From: Saccharicrinis sp963677345
GTDB lineage: Bacteria; Bacteroidota; Bacteroidia; Bacteroidales; Marinilabiliaceae
DNA: 64,000 nt
Assembly (NCBI GenBank): GCA_963677345.2
Contig: CAXXLC010000033.1
Span: forward strand, 97,609-161,608
Direction of reading: 5' to 3'
Positions within the stretch are counted from its first letter, which is position 1; each line of letters starts with the position of its first letter. The notes below the pieces were generated by a model. The model searched no databases, had not been told where the DNA came from, and saw nothing but the letters and a program-made list of their open reading frames with translations. This document shows positions 44,977 to 54,221 of this stretch, one piece after another. The position numbers and the translations under genes are program-made.

Positions 44977-46515
44977 ATGAAATTTATTGATGATTTGAGG
45001 ATTGGGGCAAGGTTGAGCTTGCAGTTTGTGGTGGTAGTAGTATTTATTGTTGTAGGATTTGGGTATACATTATCAAAAATTCAATCTATTAAAGGCTATC
45101 TGACTTCCATTTATAGCCAGAATTTAGTAAGTATAGATTATTTGTTGCAAGCCGACAGGGATGCCTACCAGGCTAGTATAGCAATTAGCCACTTAATGAA
45201 TTTTGATACTCTTAATGAGGATCATCAAGAGACTGTTGAGAAAAACTACCTTAATGATGCCAAGGAAAACCTTAATCAGGTTAAGGAACGTTTTGATTTT
45301 TTTCTCAAAACATCCAATGCCGCACAATCTGAGGAGCACAAGGATTTAATTGATTTGTTTTATTCCTCATACAAAAAGGTTGTTGAGTTAAATCAAAAAA
45401 TCGAAGATTATATACTTGTTGATAATTTCAGAGAAGCTCAGGAATTATACTTTGATTCCTATAGCAAATCTTTTGAGTCCATGCGCGGCTCAATGGATTC
45501 GTTTACTGAAGTTACTCAACAGGAAGCTGATCTATCGTATAATAATAGTCTTGATGTAAGTGAGCAAATCATGCAAAATTCCATTATTATCGTGTTGTTT
45601 GTTGTTTTAATTGTGGTGTTTGGAGCAGTTGTAATAACACGTAGTATAACACAGCCCTTGTATAAGTCGGTAGAAGCTCTGGATGTGATATCAAAGGGTG
45701 ATTTGACTGTTCATGTGGATGACAAAATGATGACAAGGAAAGATGAACTGGGTATTTTGTCCCGAAGTATCGTGGAAATGATTTCAGGATTGAAAAAAGT
45801 AATTGAAGCAATTACAAATAATTCAACTCAAATAGCTTCAGCCAGTCAACAATTAAGAACAACAGCAGAGCAAATTTCGCAAGCTGCCAATGAACAGGCT
45901 GCTTCGGTGGAGGAGGTTTCCAGTACAATGGAGGAAATGTCATCAAATATTGCTCAAAATGCCGGTAATGCCCAGGAAACAAAGAGAATTTCCAATGCTT
46001 CAGCAGATGGTATTCAGGCGGTTTCTGGTGCAGCAAAGCGAAGTTTAGATTCACTAAATGATATCGTTCAAAAAATTTCAGTAATTAATGATATTGCGAT
46101 GCAAACCAATATTCTTGCCCTTAATGCTGCAGTAGAGGCTGCAAGAGCAGGTGAACACGGAAGAGGTTTTGCGGTTGTTGCTGCCGAAGTCAGAAAGTTA
46201 GCTGAGCGTAGTAAAACTGCTGCTATTGATATTATTGAATCAAGCGATAATAGTTTAACATTGACTCAAAATGCGGGAGCTGAGTTGCAGCAAATATTAC
46301 CCGATATAAATAAAACAGCACAGTTGGTAGAGGAGATATCTTCTGCCAGTATAGAGCAAAATGAAGGTGCCGATCAGGTAAATAATTCTATACAGCAGTT
46401 AAATTCAATTACCCAGCAAAATGCCTCTGCTTCTGAGGAGTTGTCTGCAAGCGCAGATGAACTGGCAGCTCAGGCTGAAACACTGCTGAATGTGGTGTCA
46501 TATTTTAAAATGTAA
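44977..46515 (+). CDS. Methyl-accepting chemotaxis protein
   Basis: 512 residues from ATG 44977. Topology: N-terminal TM helix (about 14-35), a four-helix periplasmic sensor (about 40-190), second TM (about 203-225), HAMP domain (PLYKSVEALDVISKGDLTVH), and a long signalling coiled coil with the conserved hairpin (IAMQTNILALNAAVEAARAG, then EHGRGFAVVAAEVRKLAERS). No CheB/CheR pentapeptide tether is seen at the C terminus (SYFKM). Works with CheA/CheW, none of which is in the window. Ligand unknown. It is flanked by its own hairpin terminator. Confidence 0.94.
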   Translation: MKFIDDLRIGARLSLQFVVVVVFIVVGFGYTLSKIQSIKGYLTSIYSQNLVSIDYLLQADRDAYQASIAISHLMNFDTLNEDHQETVEKNYLNDAKENLNQVKERFDFFLKTSNAAQSEEHKDLIDLFYSSYKKVVELNQKIEDYILVDNFREAQELYFDSYSKSFESMRGSMDSFTEVTQQEADLSYNNSLDVSEQIMQNSIIIVLFVVLIVVFGAVVITRSITQPLYKSVEALDVISKGDLTVHVDDKMMTRKDELGILSRSIVEMISGLKKVIEAITNNSTQIASASQQLRTTAEQISQAANEQAASVEEVSSTMEEMSSNIAQNAGNAQETKRISNASADGIQAVSGAAKRSLDSLNDIVQKISVINDIAMQTNILALNAAVEAARAGEHGRGFAVVAAEVRKLAERSKTAAIDIIESSDNSLTLTQNAGAELQQILPDINKTAQLVEEISSASIEQNEGADQVNNSIQQLNSITQQNASASEELSASADELAAQAETLLNVVSYFKM

Positions 46516-46554
46516 TTCTTTATAGTCAATTGTTTTCCTAAAAAGACTAAATAT

Positions 46555-46582
46555 CCATTGGAGAAACGTTTTTCTCCAATGG
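46555..46582. terminator. Perfect 12-bp hairpin between converging genes
   Basis: CCATTGGAGAAA (46555-46566) and TTTCTCCAATGG (46571-46582) with a CGTT loop. It sits between the chemoreceptor (plus) and the minus-strand membrane protein. There is no clear T-run beyond it, but the position and perfect stem suggest a shared terminator or RNA stabiliser. Confidence 0.65.
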
Positions 46583-46609
46583 ACTAACAACTATACTACT
46601 TTGCTATGA

Positions 46610-47656
46610 TCAAACCGTTACGGCTACAGGTTGTTCAACGAAATTTTTGTTAAACCATTTTTCCGACGTGTTAAATGGTAATATAAAATTGGATGAATAG
46701 TTCAGTAAAAAGTTAATTACACCAAATAGTGATACCATAAATCCTATCATCAATGCTACAATGGCTGCAATCATTAAATACATCATGTTGTTGCTAAACT
46801 CCTCGCTGTGATCTCTTTTCCATGGACCTCCGTTGATACTTACATAATGCTTGGTGGCTGCTCCTGCAAAAAGTGAAGTAAAGATTACACCTACGAGTCC
46901 TTTTCCTTTTGAACCAAATGTTTTTAATCTTTTATCCAGGATGTATGCAGGAACTTTGCTTGCCAAATAATAAAATGCAATTCCTATTACATGAATAAGC
47001 ATAAATCCTGATAATAGCATACCTGCATCCATTATGGCCATTAGTACAATAATTGCTATTGCACATCCTAATATCCATTTTGACCCGGAAAAGTATCTTT
47101 GCGTTCTGTTGTCATATACTTCCTTGAACTCGTTTATTCTATCAAAAACTTCTTGGTTATCAGGTTGTAGATAATTGATGATGTAATCTAAACCATTTCT
47201 CATATAGCGTGCCTGACTTCCTTTTGTAATGGTTACCATTTCTGAACCATCTTCTCCTTCAACTACTGTAAGTTTGTTTTCAATGCTTTCCAGGATGTCA
47301 TATGCTCTTTGATTCCTTTCTTCCATTGTATATTGACTTGCAGCTTCTTCTGTTAGAGATGGGTTTTTCGGTGTAAGACTAAATTTTTCTTTAATATTGG
47401 TAAAGACAACTAATGGGAAAAGAGCGAAAATAGCCAGCAAGTAGGAACCTCCTATAATTACAGAAAACCAATCAATGCCCCTTTCCTTCGGAGCTTTAGT
47501 TGCTGGCTTGCTTGTTGATGCTGCAGGTGATTCAACTGATACGGTTGTTTCCTGAGTGTTGGTTTGGTTTGTTACAGACGTAGAGTCTTGTGCGTAAGAA
47601 ATTACATTGATGCATATCAGTATCAATGACATCAAAAAAATAATTTTTTTCTTCAT
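46610..47656 (-). CDS. Membrane protein of unknown function
   Basis: 348 residues. A signal peptide (IIFLMSLILICINVISYAQD) is followed by a Ser/Thr/Pro-rich linker, a TM helix (about 65-88), a soluble helical region (about 110-190: SQYTMEERNQRAYDILESIE), then three or four TM helices (about 193-215, 218-240, 285-310) with a conserved-looking HYVSINGGPWKRD segment in between. I do not recognise a family. It lies upstream-to-downstream next to the TPR-AraC gene on the same strand but 168 bases apart, so co-transcription is uncertain. Exported mature N terminus and multi-pass C terminus are predictions by eye. Confidence 0.7.
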   Translation of the reverse strand: MKKKIIFLMSLILICINVISYAQDSTSVTNQTNTQETTVSVESPAASTSKPATKAPKERGIDWFSVIIGGSYLLAIFALFPLVVFTNIKEKFSLTPKNPSLTEEAASQYTMEERNQRAYDILESIENKLTVVEGEDGSEMVTITKGSQARYMRNGLDYIINYLQPDNQEVFDRINEFKEVYDNRTQRYFSGSKWILGCAIAIIVLMAIMDAGMLLSGFMLIHVIGIAFYYLASKVPAYILDKRLKTFGSKGKGLVGVIFTSLFAGAATKHYVSINGGPWKRDHSEEFSNNMMYLMIAAIVALMIGFMVSLFGVINFLLNYSSNFILPFNTSEKWFNKNFVEQPVAVTV

Positions 47657-47824
47657 AAATAGTTAAATTCTGGGTTGATAATTTTACAAATGACCAAATG
47701 AATTTCGACTGCTGAATCATTTTGATCGATGTTTCAAAAGTGGGTTCAATTGCTTGAATTACAAACTTTTTGTTGTCTGAATTGATCAATTCGGACATAT
47801 TTATATGAAGAGAAAAATATAATG

Positions 47825-49348
47825 TTATACTGCTACCCCTTTGTTTTCCTGCTTTCTGTAAGATGAAGGAGTTATCCCCTTTTCACTTATAAAAGCTGTG
47901 TAAAAAGATGATCGGGATTTAAATCCGGTTTCCTGAGCTATACCCTCAATGGTTAAATGCATCATTTTAGTATCTTTTAATAAGCGCGCAGCTTCTTCAA
48001 TTCTATATTGATTGATAAATTGATTAAAGGTTTTTCCTGATTTTTCGTTAATGATTTCAGATAGTGTAGATCGATTTGTGTTTAGTTTCTTGGCTAAAGA
48101 AGAAAGTGTTATATCCTGCTTGAGATATATTTTATCGTTTTTTATTAAAAGCTCAAGAGTGTTCCATATTTTTAATTTTTCAGCACTAAAGTGCTTTCTT
48201 AAAGGTTTTACAGCTTTTCGCTTGTTTTTATTTAGTGCTGATAGTTGTTTGTTATTCTTTTTTATAGAAAAAGTTGATATGGCAATGATGAACAAGATTG
48301 CCAGAGCTGTAAGGATGGTATGTTTGTATTTGGATGCAGATAATGAACTTGCGAGGTCTTTAATCTTTTTATTCTTAGTTTTAATATCAAATTCTATCTG
48401 CATTTTGCTTAATTCAATGCGCCATTTTTCTCTTTGTAGCGAGTCTTTTAGTGAATAATATAATTTATAATATTTGCTGCTTAAATCATATTGATGAAGT
48501 TGTTCATAAACGGTTGCCAATCCTTTGTAATCATCTTCAAGAAAAGGAACGTAATGTGAATTTTGGGAGTAATACAGTGCCTTCTTATAATAATGTAAGG
48601 CAGAATCTTTTGATGCGTAATTCAAATGATATTTTGCTAAGCCCAATAATGCATCAGCCATACCAAGTGGAGTGTTGGCTTTTAATTGCATTTCGTATGC
48701 TTTATGAACCCAATATGATACACTATCTGTATTATTTATGGATGCATAATAATTACTAAAGTTTAATGCCGTAAATCCGGCTCCTTCATAGCGAGCCTCT
48801 TTGGCATAAATACAAAATGCAGAGTCGTAGAGTTGCGTGATTTTTATGAAGGGACAATGGTATTTTGTCTGCATTAAAATATTTGCAAAACTGTGGTAAC
48901 AATATGCCTTTTCTTTTGGTGAAAAGTGATTTTTTACAAACTCAAAATTGTTAACAAATTGATTGATGGCCATCATTGTATCGCCTGCTTCAGTTCCTAA
49001 TTCTGCCATATTCAATGCAATGATTACTTTGGCTACCGGGTTGGTTTCGCAAGCTAATGCACTTTGGTAATATTTATGTGCAGAGATCCAATTGCCCAGA
49101 TCCTTATAGCATATTGCCAGCAGGGAATGTGCTGATGAGTATGGCTTGTTGTTATATATGCTATAAATGGAGTCGGCCTCTTTGGCTAATGTTATGGACT
49201 TGTTTATTTCTCTTTTATCAAAATACTGTTTGGCTTCTTGATATGCGTGTTTCCATTTGTAGCTATCGTTTTTATTATCTGAAGAGTGAGCATAGCAAAT
49301 TGAACATAGTGAAATGAATATAAAAACGCTCAGGGTTTTAATTTTCAT
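47825..49348 (-). CDS. Membrane-anchored TPR protein with C-terminal AraC DNA-binding domain
   Basis: 507 residues. Signal peptide (LSVFIFISLCSICYAHS), periplasmic TPR region (about 30-330; for example SAHKYYQSALACETNPVAKV, SALHYYKKALYYSQNSHYVP), one TM helix (ILTALAILFIIAISTFSI, about 343-361), then a cytoplasmic AraC-type double HTH (about 395-500: LSSLAKKLNTNRSTLSEIIN and IEGIAQETGFKSRSSFYTAF). This one-piece TPR-TM-HTH layout is common in Bacteroidota and resembles a truncated hybrid regulator. Signal would be sensed outside by the TPRs (inference). It starts in the gap next to the second chemoreceptor, which has its own terminator. Confidence 0.88.
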   Translation of the reverse strand: MKIKTLSVFIFISLCSICYAHSSDNKNDSYKWKHAYQEAKQYFDKREINKSITLAKEADSIYSIYNNKPYSSAHSLLAICYKDLGNWISAHKYYQSALACETNPVAKVIIALNMAELGTEAGDTMMAINQFVNNFEFVKNHFSPKEKAYCYHSFANILMQTKYHCPFIKITQLYDSAFCIYAKEARYEGAGFTALNFSNYYASINNTDSVSYWVHKAYEMQLKANTPLGMADALLGLAKYHLNYASKDSALHYYKKALYYSQNSHYVPFLEDDYKGLATVYEQLHQYDLSSKYYKLYYSLKDSLQREKWRIELSKMQIEFDIKTKNKKIKDLASSLSASKYKHTILTALAILFIIAISTFSIKKNNKQLSALNKNKRKAVKPLRKHFSAEKLKIWNTLELLIKNDKIYLKQDITLSSLAKKLNTNRSTLSEIINEKSGKTFNQFINQYRIEEAARLLKDTKMMHLTIEGIAQETGFKSRSSFYTAFISEKGITPSSYRKQENKGVAV

Positions 49349-49460
49349 GGATACAGGGGTATTTAATTAACTTCAATTATTTTGTTGTTGTGTTGAGTTA
49401 ATTAAAAAAGTATAATTGTTAAACAAATATATAAAAAAGTTAAAATATTCATAAAAAAAG

Positions 49461-49501
49461 CCCTGTCTTTCTGTATGTTAATATATGCAGAAAAACAGGG
49501 C
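49461..49501 (-). terminator. Terminator of the second chemoreceptor gene
   Basis: GCCCTGT...TTTCTG and CAGAAA...ACAGGGC pair (13 bp with a bulge) around TATGTTAATATATG. On the minus strand the stem is followed by seven T. It is 25 bases past the stop of the minus-strand gene. Confidence 0.9.
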
Positions 49502-49525
49502 GAATGGATTTATTGATAGATTTGT

Positions 49526-51580
49526 TTAAAACGATTGATATTCTTCAGGATTTATTTTTGTAACATCATTTTCAATATTTATATCCAGTTTAATCTTTGG
49601 ATTATAGGTTTCTTCAAAATTATTGTTGTTATGGTTTATTGGACTCTTACTTTGGGCGTCCTGATTTTTTTGTTGTAATTCTTCGATTTTAAAGAATGAA
49701 ATAAGATCTTTTAATTTTTCGGCCTGTGCTGATAATTCTTCAGAGCTGGATGCTAATTCTTCACTTGCGGCTGCATTTTGCTGGGTTACATAATTAAGTT
49801 GTTGTACTGTATTGTTTATTTGTATTGCACCAGAATCTTGTTCCTGGCTTGCAGCAGTTATCTCTTTGATTAAGCTGGTCGACTCCTCTATTTTTGGCAA
49901 TAGGGATTTCATCTTTTCACCTGTTTGAACCGCAATTTTAACCCCATTTTGGACTTCGCTAATAATCTCATCGGAAGCTATTTTGCTTTTTTCAGCTAAC
50001 TTACGTACTTCAGCAGCAACCACAGCAAAGCCTCTTCCATGCTCACCTGAATTTGCAGCTTCAACGGCAGCATTCAAGGCTAAGATATTTGTTTGAAAGG
50101 CAATGTCGCTGATAATACTTGTTTTGTCTGCAATAATTTTGTTGGCTTTAATTGTTGTGTCTGTATCCTTTGCTAAATCGTCTATGCCGTGGTGTGTTAT
50201 ATTTGAAATGGCTTCGTTTTTAACTGCATTGCTTGAGTTTTGTGAAATATTGGCCGCCATTTCTTCCATGGTACTTGATATTTCTTCTACAGAGGCTGCT
50301 TGTTCACTTGCGTGCTGGCTCAATTGTTGTGAAGATGAACTTAGCTGCTCGCTGGCAAGAACCAGGTTGTCTGATCCTGTAATGATTTCAGTAATAATTT
50401 CCTTTAGCTTTGCAACCATTATTTTTAAAGATGACGCAGTTTGTCCTATCTCATCTTTGCTTTCAATATTTATTTTTACATCTAGCTCTCCTTTTGAAAT
50501 TTTAGATGAAACATCGGCAATTGTGTTTATTCCGAATAATACAGGTTTAAGTAGGAAGTAAATACCAATAAATGTAAGAATAAGACTGATAATAATTCCA
50601 ATGATAATTATTATACTCATGTTTGACAAGCTTTTATACATATCTTTCTCATACAACGATACGCATACGTAGCTGTCGTAAGGTTCAAAATATTTAAAAA
50701 ACTGCTGTTTCCATTCTCCATCACTATTGTCTGGCCACTGGTATCTTGATTTTCCTACAGTGTCTTTAGAAGCATTTTTCATTTGTTTAAAGAATACATC
50801 TTTAAAAATATTATCGCCTTCCGACTTGGGGTGTATCGTTAAATTTCCTTTAGAGTCAACAAGGTATGGATAGCCTTCGGAAAAATATTGTCTTGCAGAA
50901 AATTGTTTTTTAAGATAGTCGTAATTCTTTTCTTTGATTGCAACGGCAAGAATTCCTTCAATTTTGTTGTTTATGATTATTGGTTCATAGGCAGATAAAT
51001 ACCAGTCGTCAACAACAAATGCTCTTCCGTAATAGTTTTTGTTTTGTGATATGGTTTTAACTACCTGTGAAGAGTCTGAGATAAATGAGTCTAGTGCTCT
51101 TTCTCCATTTGACTCTATCACACTTGTTGTAATACGTAGATAACCACCATCTATTTTTTTAAATACGCTGGCTACATTTATTGAGTTGCGTTTTAAATCA
51201 TCAACAAATTCATAATTTCTATATAATGATTTGTTGTTAAGTTTTATACTGTGAAATTTTACTTCTTTTTCTTTTTGATTGGTAGTGCGTATTAATGATG
51301 TAGTTTCCTCTTTTGACAGTTCAGGCTTGCCTTTGCTGTAGAATAATTCATGTGCCACATTTAACGACATATTGACTAGCGATTGTTTACCTTCAACTTG
51401 ACTATCTAATATATCAAACAGGTCGTTTAAGTGGGTATACATTTGTTTGTCTGTACTATCTTTTATGCTGCGTTTAAGATAGGATGTAAGAATAACACCC
51501 AACGTAGAAAAAATGCAAATTAATAGAACTGCAAAGGTAGCGTTGATTCGGGTTTTAAGACTAAAATCTGTAAATTTCAT
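49526..51580 (-). CDS. Methyl-accepting chemotaxis protein with periplasmic Cache sensor
   Basis: 684 residues from ATG 51580 (MKFTDFSLKTRINATFAVLL); an upstream TTG at 51619 is less likely. TM1 is at about 12-33, then a large double-Cache sensor (about 35-310, with YYGRAFVVDDWYLSAYEPI and GYPYLVDSKGNLTIHP), TM2 (about 322-345), HAMP and the signalling hairpin (IAFQTNILALNAAVEAANSG, EHGRGFAVVAAEVRKLAEKS). dCache domains bind small metabolites directly. The acidic C-terminal tail after DLISFFKIEELQQ is unusually long for this group. Monocistronic, ended by a good terminator. Confidence 0.94.
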   Translation of the reverse strand: MKFTDFSLKTRINATFAVLLICIFSTLGVILTSYLKRSIKDSTDKQMYTHLNDLFDILDSQVEGKQSLVNMSLNVAHELFYSKGKPELSKEETTSLIRTTNQKEKEVKFHSIKLNNKSLYRNYEFVDDLKRNSINVASVFKKIDGGYLRITTSVIESNGERALDSFISDSSQVVKTISQNKNYYGRAFVVDDWYLSAYEPIIINNKIEGILAVAIKEKNYDYLKKQFSARQYFSEGYPYLVDSKGNLTIHPKSEGDNIFKDVFFKQMKNASKDTVGKSRYQWPDNSDGEWKQQFFKYFEPYDSYVCVSLYEKDMYKSLSNMSIIIIIGIIISLILTFIGIYFLLKPVLFGINTIADVSSKISKGELDVKINIESKDEIGQTASSLKIMVAKLKEIITEIITGSDNLVLASEQLSSSSQQLSQHASEQAASVEEISSTMEEMAANISQNSSNAVKNEAISNITHHGIDDLAKDTDTTIKANKIIADKTSIISDIAFQTNILALNAAVEAANSGEHGRGFAVVAAEVRKLAEKSKIASDEIISEVQNGVKIAVQTGEKMKSLLPKIEESTSLIKEITAASQEQDSGAIQINNTVQQLNYVTQQNAAASEELASSSEELSAQAEKLKDLISFFKIEELQQKNQDAQSKSPINHNNNNFEETYNPKIKLDINIENDVTKINPEEYQSF

Positions 51581-51962
51581 TTTTAAATAATTAATAATAA
51601 ATACTTTTAACGTTTTCAATTGTGTATAATTGAAATTACTTCTTGATGTAGGTCGTATTCAAAATTAGATTGGGGGATAATGATATTAGTTTATTTTAGT
51701 GGGGTTCTTATACTATATGGCGATATTAATGGTTACATAACTTTGTGTTAATAATTATTAAAGATGTAATGCGTATTAATGGTAATTAATTACCTAAATC
51801 AGTAGTGGCTAAGAGCGATATATAACCTGGAGTTTGCCTGATTCGTTCAGTCCGTGTTTTTCATTGTTTCGGAATTAGTCTTATATCTTCTGTTTTAAAG
51901 CGTTTGTTTTTATAATTTTGGCCTTTTATAAATCTCATTGCAATTGTAATAAGTATATTAAA
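51581..51962. other. Divergent intergenic region before panE-like gene
   Basis: About 380 bases between the chemoreceptor (minus) and the ketopantoate reductase gene (plus). TAATTTTG at about 51915-51922 matches the -7 consensus upstream of the latter; no good -33 partner is seen. No RNA gene or repeat recognised. Confidence 0.4.
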
Positions 51963-52886
51963 ATGGAATTAAGCTACGGTATAATAGGTACAGGAGCCAT
52001 TGGTGGTTTCTATGGAGGATTTTTAGCTAAATCAGGCAAGAATGTTAACTTTTTATTTAATTCAGATTATGCATATGTCAAGCAAAATGGATTAAAAGTC
52101 GATTCAATAAATGGCGATTTTCATTTGAAAAAGGTGAATGCGTATCAGGATACTAAGGATATGCCCAAATGTGATGTGGTTTTTATTTGTTTAAAAACTA
52201 CCAATAATCATATTTTAGAAACAATATTGCCATACATATTGCATGAAAAATCGGTTGTGGTTATGATACAAAATGGATTAGGGATTGAGAAAAAACTGGC
52301 AAGTAAGTTCCCTGGTGTTTCAATAGCCGGAGGACTTGCATTTGTTGCATCATCAAAAATTGAACCAGGTCATATTGCCCATTATGATTATGGGGCACTT
52401 ACTTTAGGGTTTTATCAAAAACCGCAAGATGATATTTTAAAGCACGTTAGTTTCGATTTAAACAATGCGGGTGTTAAATGTCAATGTGTTGAAGATTTAA
52501 ATCTGGCCAGATGGAAAAAATTACTTTGGAATATACCATTTAATGGCTTATGTGTTGTTTTAAATGCAAAAACAAAGGAGTTGGTTGAGAATTCAAGTTC
52601 CAGACAGTTGGTGGAGGATGTAATGAGAGAGGTTGTGGATGCCGCAAATCACTGTGGAGCTTTGCTTACTGAAGAAGTAATTGATGAAATGATTGAATCT
52701 ACAGTAAAAATGAAACCTTATGCACCCAGTATGAAGTTGGATTTCGATTATAAGCGACCAATGGAAATTGAGGCTATATACTCTAATCCTATTCAGGAAG
52801 CAAAAGAAGCCGGTTGTGTAATGGAGGTTACTTCTGTTATTGAAAAACAATTGTGTTTTATAAATCGCCAATTCTTATATTTGTGA
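51963..52886 (+). CDS. panE: Ketopantoate reductase family protein (PanE/ApbA)
   Basis: 307 residues from ATG 51963 (MELSYGIIGTGAIGGFYGGF); a longer in-frame start at 51918 adds 15 residues without family match. The N-terminal Rossmann motif GxGxxG (GTGAIGG) is followed by VVFICLKTTNNHILE, IQNGLG (conserved Asn), the catalytic Lys in RWKKLLWNIPFN, and C-terminal YAPSMKLDFDYKRPMEIEAI with the conserved Ser/Glu. Reaction in the family: NADPH reduction of 2-dehydropantoate to pantoate for CoA. Some homologues act on other keto acids, so the substrate is probable rather than certain. A CPBP protease gene follows by 18 bases. Confidence 0.85.
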   Translation: MELSYGIIGTGAIGGFYGGFLAKSGKNVNFLFNSDYAYVKQNGLKVDSINGDFHLKKVNAYQDTKDMPKCDVVFICLKTTNNHILETILPYILHEKSVVVMIQNGLGIEKKLASKFPGVSIAGGLAFVASSKIEPGHIAHYDYGALTLGFYQKPQDDILKHVSFDLNNAGVKCQCVEDLNLARWKKLLWNIPFNGLCVVLNAKTKELVENSSSRQLVEDVMREVVDAANHCGALLTEEVIDEMIESTVKMKPYAPSMKLDFDYKRPMEIEAIYSNPIQEAKEAGCVMEVTSVIEKQLCFINRQFLYL

Positions 52887-52904
52887 CAAAAGTTTAAATT
52901 AAAT

Positions 52905-53705
52905 ATGGAAAACCTGGAACAAAGATCTTATCCAAGTATTGCTCAAAGTTGGGGTATTGTTGGTATAGCAATAATTGCACAATTAGTTTTAGCCCCTGTT
53001 TACATGGGAACAATATCTTCCTTAGGGAAAGATTTAGCAATGTTGTTTTATTATGTTTTAACCATTGGTGGAGCCTTTGCTTTTGCTCATTATATTAGAA
53101 AGAAGGAAACAGGAGTGGCTGATTATCCATTAGTTTTTGGTTCGTTGAAGATAATTGTGCTATCGGCAATATTTACTATTGCCCTGGGGTTTGGAGTTAC
53201 AGATCCAATTGCAAGTTTGATTCCAATGCCCGAATTTGTAAAACAGGCATTCTCTGATATGATGGGAGGAAAAGGTGTTTTTGCATTCCTTACTATAGCT
53301 ATTGCAGCACCTATATTAGAGGAACTGATTTTTAGAGGAGTAATACTTGATGGCTTGTTAAAGAAGTATTCTCCTAAAAAGGCTATTTTAATATCAAGTT
53401 TTCTTTTTGCGTTTTTACATTTAAATCCATGGCAATTTATTGGAGCAATGGCTGTAGGTAGTTTTGCCGGATATATTTATTATAAATCGAATAATCTTTT
53501 TCTTCCGGTAATAATTCATTTTGTAAATAATGGATTTGCCTTTTTTATGTCGTTATCTGTTGATCTAAAGCAAGAGATGGGTAAAACAATGATAGAAACC
53601 TATGGTGGAATTACTAATGCTATTTTGATTATAGCTGGTAGTATTGTAGTTGCATTATTATCTTTGTTTTTAATTAATAAAGAATTTGCAAAGAATAAAT
53701 ATTAA
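52905..53705 (+). CDS. CPBP-family intramembrane glutamic endopeptidase (CAAX protease-like)
   Basis: 266 residues with about seven or eight hydrophobic segments. The three CPBP/Abi motifs are visible: EExxxR as PILEELIFRGVILDG, FxxxH as FAFLHLNPWQF, and HxxxN as VIIHFVNNGFAF. Family members are intramembrane proteases related to Rce1; in bacteria some protect against self-made bacteriocins. Substrate unknown. Probably co-transcribed with the panE-like gene. Confidence 0.9.
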   Translation: MENLEQRSYPSIAQSWGIVGIAIIAQLVLAPVYMGTISSLGKDLAMLFYYVLTIGGAFAFAHYIRKKETGVADYPLVFGSLKIIVLSAIFTIALGFGVTDPIASLIPMPEFVKQAFSDMMGGKGVFAFLTIAIAAPILEELIFRGVILDGLLKKYSPKKAILISSFLFAFLHLNPWQFIGAMAVGSFAGYIYYKSNNLFLPVIIHFVNNGFAFFMSLSVDLKQEMGKTMIETYGGITNAILIIAGSIVVALLSLFLINKEFAKNKY

Positions 53706-53789
53706 AAAAAAATCTTTTGCTTTTTGTGGCTTATAATCAGTGTTTTGTTTTATTTTAATTGCTTCTTGGAATAAAAAAACATGAAAGTA

Positions 53790-53821
53790 TTTGGTGGTTG
53801 TAAATATACCTGCTATATTTG
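53790..53821 (+). promoter_or_regulatory. Bacteroidota-type promoter of the tRNA-fMet genes
   Basis: TTTG at 53790-53793, a spacer of exactly 20 bases, and TATATTTG at 53814-53821. This is a full match to the Bacteroidota housekeeping consensus TTTG-N19/20-TAnnTTTG. The mature tRNA begins at 53861, leaving a leader of about 30 bases. Confidence 0.85.
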
Positions 53822-53860
53822 CAACCGCAAAAAAGGAAACAATTATTGTTTAAGATATAT

Positions 53861-53933
53861 TGCGGGGTGGAGCAGTTGGTAGCTCGTTGGGCTCATAACC
53901 CAAAGGCCGTCAGTTCGAGTCTGGCCCCCGCTA
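53861..53933 (+). tRNA. Initiator tRNA-fMet (CAT), copy 1
   Basis: Cloverleaf with anticodon loop CTCATAA in stem TTGGG/CCCAA, T-arm GTCAG-TTCGAGT-CTGGC, acceptor GCGGGG/CCCCGC. Two marks make it the initiator: the unpaired 1-72 position (T-T here) and three consecutive G-C pairs (GGG/CCC) next to the anticodon loop. CCA is not encoded. A second almost identical copy follows 72 bases later. Confidence 0.95.
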
Positions 53934-53939
53934 CTATAA

Positions 53940-53970
53940 CCAAAAGGAAGTTTCTTTTGGTTTTATTTTA
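53940..53970 (+). terminator. Weak terminator-like hairpin between tRNA copies
   Basis: CCAAAAG (53940-53946) and CTTTTGG (53954-53960) with a short loop and a following T-rich stretch. It lies between the two tRNA genes and may allow part of the transcripts to end. Confidence 0.5.
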
Positions 53971-54005
53971 AAACCAACGTTGTGCTTACACAACTAAAGA
54001 TATAT

Positions 54006-54078
54006 TGCGGGATGGAGCAGTTGGTAGCTCGTTGGGCTCATAACCCAAAGGCCGTCAGTTCGAGTCTGGCTCCCGCTA
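54006..54078 (+). tRNA. Initiator tRNA-fMet (CAT), copy 2
   Basis: Differs from copy 1 at two bases: position 7 is A instead of G and position 66 is T instead of C. These two pair with each other, so the change is compensatory. The unpaired 1-72 end and the GGG/CCC anticodon stem are retained. The 10 bases before both copies (AAGATATATT, less one variant) are the same, showing a local duplication. Confidence 0.95.
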
Positions 54079-54080
54079 CT

Positions 54081-54116
54081 AAAAGGTTGATAATTTTAAT
54101 TATCAACCTTTTTTTT
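54081..54116 (+). terminator. Strong terminator after the tRNA pair
   Basis: AAAAGGTTGATAATT and AATTATCAACCTTTT form a stem of 15 bp with a two-base loop region, followed by T. It starts two bases after the second tRNA. Confidence 0.92.
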
Positions 54117-54221
54117 GTTCCGGTCTTCGCAAATCCTTCGCAAATATAGTTGGGACCAGACGATATAGTTGGGTTTGTTAAAAAAGTTATGTTAATTTTG
54201 CATTAAAGAAAACTAACACAT

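Noticed and set aside
48051..48458. Plus-strand ORFs within the TPR-AraC gene
   Set aside because: They are antisense frames of a well-supported gene with signal peptide, TPRs, membrane helix and AraC domain.
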